Assembly: GCA_937926265.1 (NCBI GenBank)
Contig: CALAZS010000028.1
Span: 1 to 26,905 of the forward strand
Origin: an uncultured Gammaproteobacteria bacterium
GTDB taxonomy: Bacteria; Pseudomonadota; Gammaproteobacteria; Chromatiales; Chromatiaceae
DNA length: 26,905 bases
Direction of reading: 5' to 3'
Part shown: in pieces, positions 1 through 8,137 of the stretch
Numbering within the stretch: the stretch's first letter is position 1
Layout: every line of letters starts with the position of its first letter
The notes under the pieces: generated by a model
The model's database searches: none
Seen by the model: only the letters and a program-made list of their open reading frames with translations
What the model was told of the DNA's origin: nothing
Program-made: the position numbers and the translations under genes

Positions 1-373
<373 letters not shown>

Positions 374-377
<4 letters not shown>

Positions 378-1132
378 GACATGGTGTTCCCTTGCATCAC
401 ATCATAAGCCAGCATTTTAAAGTCTTCCGCTGAACCCGAGTTTTCCCGGTATTCGAAAACAGTTCTGCCAACACCGGGACACTCAGCCAGAATTGAAGCT
501 TCACGAACCGGCGTTTGTAAAATCATACCCGGGAAATGTTCCAGCAGTTTTTCCAGGACTTCCTGGGAAAGCCGGCGCCGGGCCACAAAACGACTCAGCA
601 CAATTTTCTTTTTCATTGGCTTGCTTCTTATCGGGTCAAAACGTTTAAGCGTAATTAACAGATGAGCCAAGCCGTTTAGAGACAGGTAATCGCCGGAAAC
701 AGGTATTAAAATTTCATCAACAGCCAAAATAGCATTCGCAGCTATCAAGCCTGATGAAGGCGGACAATCCAGAATCACATAGTCAGTCGTTTCGGGCACC
801 TGCAATAATGCTTTGTTGAGCAATTCCATTTTTTCTTTAACGTTACCACCGGACTCTTCCATATCCCTGAGCCCAAGACCGGCAGGTACCAGGTGAAGGC
901 CTTCACGTGTATCAATCTGCACAGAGGCCAGGCTGCGCTCTGTCTGCATAACATCAGCAATGCCATGCTTGGGTGGTTTGAATATTCCCAGGCTGGCTGA
1001 CAGGTGCCCCTGCGGATCAAGATCAACTGCGATTACCTTCTGTCCTGCCAAAGCCAGCGCATGACATAAATTGGCAGTAACTGTCGTTTTACCGACACCA
1101 CCTTTTTGATTAAGTACCGCAATTTTTTTCAT
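374..1132 (-). CDS. parC: ParA/MinD-family ATPase of the chemotaxis cluster (ParC)
   Basis: A 252-residue ParA-type ATPase. The N-terminus carries the deviant Walker A motif KGGVGKTT (about residues 10-17, signature Lys10 and catalytic Lys15), then DLDPQGHLSASLG and the Walker B segment VILDCPPS near residue 120. There is no N-terminal DNA-binding domain, as expected of the orphan ParA proteins that position cellular cargo rather than plasmids. In Vibrio and Pseudomonas the ParA homologue in the chemotaxis operon, ParC, recruits signalling arrays to the old cell pole together with ParP. Here the gene follows a cheW by 22 bases and overlaps the putative parP by 4, which strongly favours this role over chromosome segregation. 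No parB or parS-like gene is nearby. A GGA lies 8 bases before the ATG as a modest ribosome binding site. Confidence 0.88.
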
Positions 1133-1154
1133 TATGTTTCCAACTGCCTGATGA

Positions 1155-1646
1155 TTAATTCAGTGTTTCCAAAACACCGATTTCATTTGGCTTAAACAGC
1201 AAATCAACATCCAGCAAAATCACCATGCGATCATCCCGGGATACCATGCCACGCAAATAGCGGTCATTTATCTTGCAGGCAATAGAGGGGGCTTTTTTAA
1301 TTTCATCGGCCTTGACATCCAACACATCGGAAACCGCATCAACCACAGCACCTACCTGGTGTGGTTTGCCACCCTCATCCATCACCGACAACACGATAAT
1401 CACCGTGGTCGGATGATATTCAACATTGGGCATGCTCATACGTATACGCAGGTCAATAATTGGAACGATGGTTCCGCGCAGGTCAAGAACACCTTTGACA
1501 TACTCAGGCGTATCGGGCAAAGGTCTTAACTCTTCCCATCCCCTGATTTCCTGTACACGTAAGATATCAACACCATAATCTTCACCTCCAAGGGTAAAGC
1601 TCAGGAACTGTCCGTTTGTATTTTCATCTTGCGTGATGCTTGTCAT
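1155..1646 (-). CDS. cheW: CheW-type adaptor protein (second copy)
   Basis: A 163-residue single-domain CheW protein. CheW couples chemoreceptors to the CheA kinase in hexagonal arrays below the membrane. Family features are the opening FLSFTLGGEDYGVDILRVQE, the PEYVKGVLDLRGTIVPIIDL segment in the middle, and VVDAVSDVLDV followed by a C-terminal MVILLDVDLLF strand. It closely resembles the other CheW of this operon (4747-5292) but lacks that protein's charged N-terminal and acidic C-terminal extensions, so the two look like paralogues. The chosen ATG lies 12 bases after the receptor stop, with GAGG about 11 bases upstream. It sits between the receptor and parC genes, so it may serve that receptor or the ParC/ParP positioning system; the division of labour is inference. 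Confidence 0.93.
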   Translation of the reverse strand: MTSITQDENTNGQFLSFTLGGEDYGVDILRVQEIRGWEELRPLPDTPEYVKGVLDLRGTIVPIIDLRIRMSMPNVEYHPTTVIIVLSVMDEGGKPHQVGAVVDAVSDVLDVKADEIKKAPSIACKINDRYLRGMVSRDDRMVILLDVDLLFKPNEIGVLETLN

Positions 1647-1658
1647 TTACTGGCAACC

Positions 1659-4600
1659 TCAACCGACTTTGTGTTCAACAGTTTTCAGCAAATCGACAAT
1701 TTCGCCTGAAAGTGATTCCACCTGGTGGAATTCATTTTCTGCCGCAACTGCATTGCCGCTATTTTTCATATCAATAATTTCACGGATGATCGCATGCATT
1801 TTTTCATGTTGTTTTTCCATGTGCTGCATTTCATCCAAATGGCCATAATCTTTCATACCACTGCTGTATAACCATTTACCCAGAATACAATCGCGGTGTG
1901 ATACAGCCTCTTTATGCGTTAGCCCCTGCCTGCCATCAAGGAAATCCCGAATCTTTTGACGCCATGCCAAATGAGCAGTCCTGGCAGCATAGAAATCAAG
2001 TTCTGCATTTCCGGTACCGCTAATACCTTCATCCTGAACCAGTTCATCGGGCCAGGGCTCATCAGGGTTACTGCGCACTTTGAAGAAACCCATGGTGTCA
2101 TTCATTTCAGAACTCTTGTCATACATGGACGCTGAAGCGGCAGATGTCTCTTCAGCCAAAGCGGCATTTTGCTGGGTAATTTCATCCATGGAGGTTACCG
2201 CCTGATTCACCTGGTCAATACCTGAGGCCTGCTCGGCACTGGAGGCTGCAATCTCGGCAACAATATCGCCGACTTTTTTAACAGAGTTAACAATCTCGGT
2301 TAACGTTTCTCCCGATTCTGTCACCAGTTCAGCACCCACCTGCACCTTGGACTGGGAATCCTGAATCAACGTTTTAATCTCTTTCGCTGCATCGGCTGAA
2401 CGTGAAGCCAGGTTTCTGACCTCGGTTGCCACAACCGCAAAACCCCGGCCCTGTTCACCTGCCCTGGCAGCCTCAACCGAAGCATTCAATGCCAACAGGT
2501 TGGTCTGGAAAGCGATCTCGTCAATTACGCCGATAATTTCAGCAATTTTGTTCGATGAACTGTTTATCGCATCCATTGCCTGCACAGCATTGCTGACTAC
2601 CTCACCACCGCGTTCTGCAGTTTGTCTCGCTGAAGCTGCCACGCTGTTTGCCTGCTGTGCATTATCAGCATTGTTGCGCACTGTTGAGGTGAGCTCTTCC
2701 ATACTGGCAGCCGTTTCCTCAAGACTGGCAGCCTGCTGTTCAGTACGTGAAGACAGGTTGGAGTTCCCGGCAGAAATTTCATCTGACGATGTAGAAATGT
2801 GTTCAGACATTTCCCTTAATGAACGAACGGTTGATTCAAGATGTTTAACTGTACCGTTGACGCTGTTTTTCACTTCACCAAATCGGCCACGATAAACCGT
2901 GGTAATGGTATTGGCTAAATCACCTTCTTCAAGCTTGACCATGACTTCTGCAATATCATCAAACACCGAAGCTATACTGTCTAACAGCGAATTAATGCCA
3001 ATACTTAAATGCTTGAAGAAACCTGATTTTCCATCAAGCGCAATTCGCTGTCCCAACTCGCCGTTTTTGGCGCCAGCCACAATACTTTCAACCTCATCCT
3101 CTACAGCAACCTCAAGAGTGCGGTCTGTCCATTCAACTGCAGTGCCAAGACGTTCACCATCTGCAGTCAATACCGGATTAGCTACAAAGTCCATGGTGCG
3201 ACCACCAATCTTCAACTCCGCCTTATGAGGCTGGCGTAAGCCGTCAATCATGCGCATTTGCATATCTGGATTTTTATGGAATCCATCAACATTTGTTCCA
3301 ATCAAACTGTGCGCATCAAAATTAGGCAGATCTTTTCTGATATCGTCTTCAGCAGAAATAAATAATTCTTCTGCTGTTTTATTCATATAAATAATTTCAC
3401 GTTCGTTGTTGGCTAACATGACACTGGAAGAAACGTTATCCAATGCGGTACGGATACGTAAATTTTCACGTGCAAACTTTCTTTCAGCTTCAAGCTGTTT
3501 TTCTTCAGCTGCTAACAACTTGAGTTCTTCTGTTCTATCACGCCATTCAACCGCTGTACCTATTCGCTGTTTATTTTTATCAAAAACGGGATTAGCTATA
3601 ATATTGAAAGTTCTTTCCCCAACCAGCAATTCCGCTTCCAGGGTCTCTCTTAAGTTGTCCAGAATACGGCGCTGATGCGATGGATCTTTATGGAAGACAT
3701 CAATATTGGTGCCTATCAAATTAGCAGCATCAAAATGTGGCAGGGTCTCCTTGAGGTCTGCCTCAACATCATTCATCAGGTTCTGCACTGCCGGGTTCAT
3801 GTAAATGATGTTGTAATCCTGGTCTGCCAACATGACGTTAGTCGTTACCGAATCCACGGCTGTTTTAATGCGTGAAGCAGAAGTGGCCTGTTCCCGTGCA
3901 TCCATGACGTCAAAACCAAGTTTGATCTGGGTCATCTTGATGGTCTGCAGCATTTTGCCGATTTCATCATCACGGTTGTTCACATCGACCCAGTCAAAAT
4001 AATTCCCCTGGGATACTTCTTGAAGTTTTTCACTGGCATACACCAACGGCCTGGTGACAAAACCTGTCAGGCCAAAACCGAAGATTGCTGTAGCCACTCC
4101 CATGACCGTAAGGACGCCATAAATAATATTGTGATCAATTCCCATGTTAACCATGATGCCAATAGCGATAAGTAGCGCGATGGTGGCAATCACCGAAGTC
4201 ATCAGCAGTGTTTTCACACCAAGCTTGTAAAGCAAACCTGAAAGTTTGGCGGTAAAGCCTGGTGCCAGGCTGGCTCGCCCGGCATTTAATTCCCTGTAAA
4301 GCGCATCAGCCCCGTTAATCTCATCTCGACTGGGTTCAGTCCTGACAGAAATGTATTCAACAATGCGGCCGTTTTCATAAATAGGCGAAACATTGGCCTT
4401 AACCCAGTAATGATCACCATTTTTTGCACGATTTTTGACAATACCGGTCCAGGGTTTGCCTTCTGCAACCGTATCCCATAGATCCTGAAAAGCAACAGCA
4501 GGCATGTCAGGGTGACGAACCAGATTATGGTTCTTGCCCATCAGTTCTTTTTCTGGAAAACCGCTTATCTCAATGAATGCCCGGTTACAGTAGGTGATGA

Positions 4601-4685
4601 TCCCCTTGGTATCGGTCTTCGACACCAGGATACTGCCTTTGGGAAAGTCTATTTCATTTTGTGTGACGGGTTCATTTATCTTCAT
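1659..4685 (-). CDS. Chemoreceptor with Aer-type PAS, tandem PAS and CZB zinc-binding domain
   Basis: A 1008-residue methyl-accepting chemotaxis protein, nearly twice the usual length. Domains in order: an Aer-type PAS at about 20-120 with the characteristic HNLVRHPDMP and GIVKNRAKNGDHYWVKANV segments, which in Aer binds FAD; two adjacent membrane helices at about 157-181 and 187-210 with almost no periplasmic loop; a HAMP region at about 211-265; two related PAS domains at about 275-388 and 411-525; a second HAMP-like stretch at about 575-620; the cytoplasmic signalling hairpin at about 625-870 with its tip near 725-760 (NLLALNASVEAARAGEQGRG). The C-terminus (about 895-1000) is a CZB domain with H905, H930, C933 and H955/H960/H964 as candidate zinc ligands around the HRDCILGKW motif. 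This points to sensing of internal redox or energy state and zinc-thiolate chemistry rather than an external ligand. It lies between the two cheW genes. The ATG at 4685 has a GGCGAG-like site 6 bases upstream. Confidence 0.93.
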   Translation of the reverse strand: MKINEPVTQNEIDFPKGSILVSKTDTKGIITYCNRAFIEISGFPEKELMGKNHNLVRHPDMPAVAFQDLWDTVAEGKPWTGIVKNRAKNGDHYWVKANVSPIYENGRIVEYISVRTEPSRDEINGADALYRELNAGRASLAPGFTAKLSGLLYKLGVKTLLMTSVIATIALLIAIGIMVNMGIDHNIIYGVLTVMGVATAIFGFGLTGFVTRPLVYASEKLQEVSQGNYFDWVDVNNRDDEIGKMLQTIKMTQIKLGFDVMDAREQATSASRIKTAVDSVTTNVMLADQDYNIIYMNPAVQNLMNDVEADLKETLPHFDAANLIGTNIDVFHKDPSHQRRILDNLRETLEAELLVGERTFNIIANPVFDKNKQRIGTAVEWRDRTEELKLLAAEEKQLEAERKFARENLRIRTALDNVSSSVMLANNEREIIYMNKTAEELFISAEDDIRKDLPNFDAHSLIGTNVDGFHKNPDMQMRMIDGLRQPHKAELKIGGRTMDFVANPVLTADGERLGTAVEWTDRTLEVAVEDEVESIVAGAKNGELGQRIALDGKSGFFKHLSIGINSLLDSIASVFDDIAEVMVKLEEGDLANTITTVYRGRFGEVKNSVNGTVKHLESTVRSLREMSEHISTSSDEISAGNSNLSSRTEQQAASLEETAASMEELTSTVRNNADNAQQANSVAASARQTAERGGEVVSNAVQAMDAINSSSNKIAEIIGVIDEIAFQTNLLALNASVEAARAGEQGRGFAVVATEVRNLASRSADAAKEIKTLIQDSQSKVQVGAELVTESGETLTEIVNSVKKVGDIVAEIAASSAEQASGIDQVNQAVTSMDEITQQNAALAEETSAASASMYDKSSEMNDTMGFFKVRSNPDEPWPDELVQDEGISGTGNAELDFYAARTAHLAWRQKIRDFLDGRQGLTHKEAVSHRDCILGKWLYSSGMKDYGHLDEMQHMEKQHEKMHAIIREIIDMKNSGNAVAAENEFHQVESLSGEIVDLLKTVEHKVG

Positions 4686-4746
4686 GATTTTCTCGCCTGG
4701 AAATAAAATTACTGCGATTTTTAAACATGCACAAATTCAGTCATTG

Positions 4747-5292
4747 TTACTCTTGGTTACCTTCTTCATCTTCGTCAACATCATCACTGTCATCCTTAAC
4801 CAGCTTGTCGACATCCAGCAAAACCACCATGTTGCCTTCAAATGTGGCCAACCCGGATATTGCTTCTGTCATGGTTTCACGACCAAAATCGGGGGACTGG
4901 GTAATATCAATCAGGTGTCCATGCAATACATCGGCTACCGCATCAACAACAACGCCGACACTTTTATTGCCCTTGGGTGTTTCAGTACGAATCACAATGA
5001 CAACCGTGTTTTTGGTGTATTCTCGAAACGGCATGCTGAATTTCAGGCGCAGGTCGTAAACAGGTACGATCGTGCCGCGAATATTTACCACACCCCGGAC
5101 AAACTCAGGTGCATTGGGTAAACGTGTCACCTCATCCCAGCCCCTGATTTCCTGAACACGCAAAATATCAATACCGTAGTCTTCATCAGCCAGTCTGAAT
5201 GTCAGGTATTGATCGCCCACCACATCAAGGAGTGCTTTGTCTGTGTCGATGTCTTTATTTTTTCCTGTTTCTGCCGCAGCCTGAGCTGACAT
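4747..5292 (-). CDS. cheW: CheW-type adaptor protein (first copy)
   Basis: A 181-residue CheW protein that links CheA and receptors. The CheW fold spans about residues 28-165 (YLTFRLADEDYGIDILRVQE, EFVRGVVNIRGTIVPVYDL, VVDAVADVLHG, MVVLLDVDKLV). It is flanked by a polar N-terminal extension and a very acidic tail ending in DSDDVDEDEEGNQE, which the second CheW of this operon lacks. The ATG at 5292 has a good AGGAG ribosome binding site 7 bases upstream. It lies 16 bases after cheA and 61 bases before the receptor gene, as part of one operon. The acidic tail is an unusual decoration of unknown function. Confidence 0.94.
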   Translation of the reverse strand: MSAQAAAETGKNKDIDTDKALLDVVGDQYLTFRLADEDYGIDILRVQEIRGWDEVTRLPNAPEFVRGVVNIRGTIVPVYDLRLKFSMPFREYTKNTVVIVIRTETPKGNKSVGVVVDAVADVLHGHLIDITQSPDFGRETMTEAISGLATFEGNMVVLLDVDKLVKDDSDDVDEDEEGNQE

Positions 5293-5308
5293 ATGAATCT
5301 CCTGAAGA

Positions 5309-7474
5309 TTAAGCAGATTTCAAAAATTGTATGGGTTGATGACGTCTTGCCAATCGCATCAGGTCGGGAATGTCCAGAATCAGCGCGACAGAACCATCTC
5401 CGAGAATAGTTGCCCCGGAGGTGCCATCAACTTTTTTATAGTTGGTTTCCAGCGACTTGATCACAACCTGGTGTTGCCCCAGCAATTCATCAACGAACAA
5501 ACCACAACGCTGACCGTCACCCTCAACAACAACCAACAGACCTTCGGTTATATTGGTGGACTGGGGGTTTTCGACACCGAAAACTTCATGCATGCGAATA
5601 ATCGGCAGGTAAGCTTCGCGTAACTTGAAGGTTTCACCTTTACCTGCAACCATGTTGAGCATTTCCGGTTTACACTGGATCGACTCGACAATGGAAACCA
5701 GAGGAACAATGTAGGTTTCATCACCCACCTTGATTGACTGGCCATCAAGAATTGCCAGGGTTAAAGGCAGGCGAATAATAATTGCAGAGCCCTGGCCCTG
5801 GGTGGATTCAATTTCGATACCGCCACCAAGTTCGTTGATATTTCGACGTACTACGTCCATACCAACGCCACGGCCGGAGACATCACTTACCTGGTCAGCA
5901 GTGGAAAAGCCGGCTTCAAAAATCAATTCGTAGATCTGCTTGTCAGAAAGATTACCGGCATCGGAGATGACGCCTTTTTCAATTGCCTTGGATAAAATCT
6001 TGTCGCGGTTGAGACCACGGCCATCATCGCGAATTTCGATAACAATATTGCCACCCTTATGCGAAGCAATCAGCTGGATCTTGCCCGTTTCCGGCTTACC
6101 TGCTGCCACCCTGTCTTCAGGCATTTCAATACCGTGATCGAGACTATTGCGTACCAGGTGAACAAGTGGATCACCAATTTTTTCAATAACAGTTTTATCG
6201 ACTTCGGTCTCCTCACCGATCATTTCAAGTTCGATCTTCTTGCCCATTTTTGAACTTAGATCGTGCACCAGGCGTGGAAAACGACTGAAGGTAAAGCTGA
6301 TTGGCAACATACGAATCTGCATGACACTTTCCTGCAATTCGCGTGTATGGCGCTCAAGCTGACTTAATCCTTCGTTAAGTTTTTCAACCCGCGACATGTC
6401 AAAGTCTTCACCAAGCATACCGAGCATTGACTGGGTGATGACCAGTTCACCAACCATGTTGATGAGGGAATCAATTTTGGCAGTATCAACACGAATGGAG
6501 CCACCTCCACCCTTGGCACCACCTGATTTGGCAGCAGGCTTGGCTGCCTGTTTAGCTGCTGTGGCTGGGGCTGGGGCTGAAGTTGGAGCAGGTTCGGTTT
6601 CGGCTGCCGGCTTAGACTCAGCAGTAGCTGCATCAGCACTTTGAGACTGGGAAGAATCTGCTGGTACTGCTGAAGCTGGCGAACCTGTGCCAGTACTTGC
6701 TCCGGTACTTGCTCCGGCAATTGGAATAATCGCCATATCGCAGTCATCTTCAACCCAGTCGAAGATATCGTTAATCGCCTGCTGTTCAACAGCTGCGTTT
6801 AATCTGATTTCCCAGGAAAGGTGGTAATTTTCAACATCAAAATCTTTTAAATCGGGTAACTGGTCGGTATCACAGATAACCTCGGTCTCACCAAGTTCTG
6901 ATAACTCGCGAATGATACGGTAGGGGTCATTGCCGGAACGCAAAATAGTGTCATGTGGATTGAATACTATTTTCCAGCCAACAATTTCATCTGAAGAACC
7001 ACTGGTATCAGGAGTCTCCGCCGGCGCAGACTCATTATCACCTGCGCCCTCCCCATTGCCAGCATCATTGGCAGTCCCACTGGCATCTGAAGCGAGAATA
7101 CGTTCCAACTCGGTTTGCTGACTTTTAACAACATCTGTATCAATCTCGTCACCATCCTGGGTGGCAGTCATCATGTGACGCAGAATATCTACAGACTTCA
7201 ATAAAACATCAATAGCATCAGAGGTTACATCACGACGGCCGTCGCGCATCTCATCCAGAAGCGTTTCCATGATGTGGGTGAAAGCGGAAATATCCATAAA
7301 CCCGAATGTGCCTGCACCTCCCTTGATGGAATGGGCAGCCCTGAAAATCGCGTTTATTTCCTCTGAATCTGCTTCACCCGGCTGCATGCCAAGCAAGCCA
7401 GACTCCATGATGTCCAGGCCCTCGAAACTTTCCTCGAAAAAAACCTGGTGGAACTGCGCCATGTCGATACTCAT
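5309..7474 (-). CDS. cheA: Chemotaxis histidine kinase CheA
   Basis: A 721-residue CheA, the kinase that phosphorylates CheY in response to receptor signals. Domains in order: the HPt (P1) domain with phospho-acceptor His48 in AAHSIKGGAGTFGF; a P2-like domain at about 165-250 that probably docks the response regulator; a long Ala/Pro/Ser/Thr linker at about 253-325; the P3 dimerisation helices beginning IRVDTAKIDSLINMVGEL; the P4 ATPase domain with N-box HLVRNSLDHGIE and G-boxes DDGRGL and GRGVGMDVV; and a C-terminal CheW-like P5 domain. All catalytic motifs are present. The low-complexity linker contains small in-frame DNA repeats (for example two copies of GTACTTGCTCCG near 6694-6720), a plausible site of length change. 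The ATG at 7474 has GGGGAG 8 bases upstream. It follows cheY by 33 bases. Confidence 0.97.
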   Translation of the reverse strand: MSIDMAQFHQVFFEESFEGLDIMESGLLGMQPGEADSEEINAIFRAAHSIKGGAGTFGFMDISAFTHIMETLLDEMRDGRRDVTSDAIDVLLKSVDILRHMMTATQDGDEIDTDVVKSQQTELERILASDASGTANDAGNGEGAGDNESAPAETPDTSGSSDEIVGWKIVFNPHDTILRSGNDPYRIIRELSELGETEVICDTDQLPDLKDFDVENYHLSWEIRLNAAVEQQAINDIFDWVEDDCDMAIIPIAGASTGASTGTGSPASAVPADSSQSQSADAATAESKPAAETEPAPTSAPAPATAAKQAAKPAAKSGGAKGGGGSIRVDTAKIDSLINMVGELVITQSMLGMLGEDFDMSRVEKLNEGLSQLERHTRELQESVMQIRMLPISFTFSRFPRLVHDLSSKMGKKIELEMIGEETEVDKTVIEKIGDPLVHLVRNSLDHGIEMPEDRVAAGKPETGKIQLIASHKGGNIVIEIRDDGRGLNRDKILSKAIEKGVISDAGNLSDKQIYELIFEAGFSTADQVSDVSGRGVGMDVVRRNINELGGGIEIESTQGQGSAIIIRLPLTLAILDGQSIKVGDETYIVPLVSIVESIQCKPEMLNMVAGKGETFKLREAYLPIIRMHEVFGVENPQSTNITEGLLVVVEGDGQRCGLFVDELLGQHQVVIKSLETNYKKVDGTSGATILGDGSVALILDIPDLMRLARRHQPIQFLKSA

Positions 7475-7507
7475 AGCGACGACTCCCCTGGTTGATGATA
7501 ATTATTA

Positions 7508-7870
7508 TTAGCCAATAACTTTTTTGACGGTTGCCAGCAACTGGTCCGGGTTAAAAGGTTTCACGATCCAACCGGTAGCTCCTGCGGCTTTACCGGCCTG
7601 TTTTTTCTCCGGAGCAGACTCGGTTGTCAGCATCAGTAAGGGAGTGAACTTGTAACTTGGCAGTTTTCTCAGTTCGCCAATCAGGGTAATGCCGTCCATG
7701 TTAGGCATATTCACATCGGTAATTACCAGGTTCACTGATTGTTGTTTTGCCTTGTTAAGTGCGTCAACGCCATCTACAGCCTCGACCACGTCATAACCCG
7801 CTCCCTTCAAAGTAAATGACACCATTTGACGCATTGATGCTGAATCGTCTACTGCAAGAATAGTAGCCAT
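7508..7870 (-). CDS. cheY: Single-domain response regulator CheY
   Basis: A stand-alone receiver domain of 120 residues from the preferred start. Key residues are present: acidic pair Asp8-Asp9 (AVDDS), phospho-acceptor Asp52 (TDVNMPNMDG), Thr82/Thr83 (MLTTES) and Lys104 (IVKPFNP). In chemotaxis, phospho-CheY binds the flagellar motor switch. I chose ATG 7870 over an in-frame GTG 15 bases upstream because an AGAGGTG ribosome binding site fits the ATG and would be inside the coding sequence if the GTG were used. It is the first gene of the chemotaxis operon and the obvious partner of the adjacent CheA. No cheZ phosphatase gene lies beside it. A PilG-like role in twitching cannot be excluded from sequence alone, but the flagellar-type promoter upstream argues for swimming. 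Confidence 0.94.
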   Translation of the reverse strand: MATILAVDDSASMRQMVSFTLKGAGYDVVEAVDGVDALNKAKQQSVNLVITDVNMPNMDGITLIGELRKLPSYKFTPLLMLTTESAPEKKQAGKAAGATGWIVKPFNPDQLLATVKKVIG

Positions 7871-7951
7871 GTTCACCTCTCCCACTGAACATTAAGTTAA
7901 GCTTTATGCTAAAAGCCAAAAGATTTTTGTATTAAGTAAAACTAATTATTA

Positions 7952-7978
7952 TTAGCGACATGGAAAACCAAAGCTTTA
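7952..7978 (-). promoter_or_regulatory. Sigma-28 (FliA) promoter of the chemotaxis operon
   Basis: On the minus strand the sequence reads TAAAGCTT, 11 bases, then GTCGCTAA. The sigma-28 consensus is TAAAGTTT-N11-GCCGATAA, so 7 of 8 and 6 of 8 positions match with exact spacing. It ends about 80 bases before the cheY start, and no other gene lies between. The sequence match is direct; FliA control is inferred. Confidence 0.75.
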
Positions 7979-8021
7979 GTAAATTTTTCAATTTTTTCCC
8001 AACGCCGTACAAGCCAGACCT

Positions 8022-8040
8022 GGGTCCGGATTAGGGACCC
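8022..8040. other. Short inverted repeat next to the 12-bp repeats
   Basis: GGGTCC and GGACCC form a 6-bp GC-rich stem around a 7-base loop, directly abutting the tandem repeat array. Neither strand has a T-run after it, so it does not look like an intrinsic terminator, although it lies between the RND operon and cheY. It might be an mRNA-end stabiliser or a protein site. Confidence 0.5.
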
Positions 8041-8088
8041 GATTACTGGCCAAATTACTGATCAGATTACTGGCCAGATTACTGACTG
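8041..8088. repeat. 12-bp tandem repeat, four copies
   Basis: Four consecutive 12-base units: GATTACTGGCCA, AATTACTGATCA, GATTACTGGCCA, GATTACTGACTG. Units 1 and 3 are identical. The first three end in a palindromic hexamer (TGGCCA or TGATCA). It lies about 50 bases past the RND pump stop and about 60 bases upstream of the cheY promoter. The units are contiguous without spacers, so this is not a CRISPR array. Function unknown: spacer DNA, or a multi-site regulator binding region. Confidence 0.9.
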
Positions 8089-8137
8089 GTAACAGGTTCA
8101 GACAAAACACCCGGCGATTCGATTAAAGCATTCAGCC

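Noticed and set aside
4594..5121. 175-codon open frame on the plus strand
   Set aside because: Antisense to cheW and the start of the receptor gene; no ribosome binding site or known domain.
8022..8040. Terminator of the first RND operon
   Set aside because: The minus strand after the stem has no T-run, so only the inverted repeat is reported.
8041..8088. Possible CRISPR array
   Set aside because: The 12-bp units are contiguous with no spacers and no cas genes are present.
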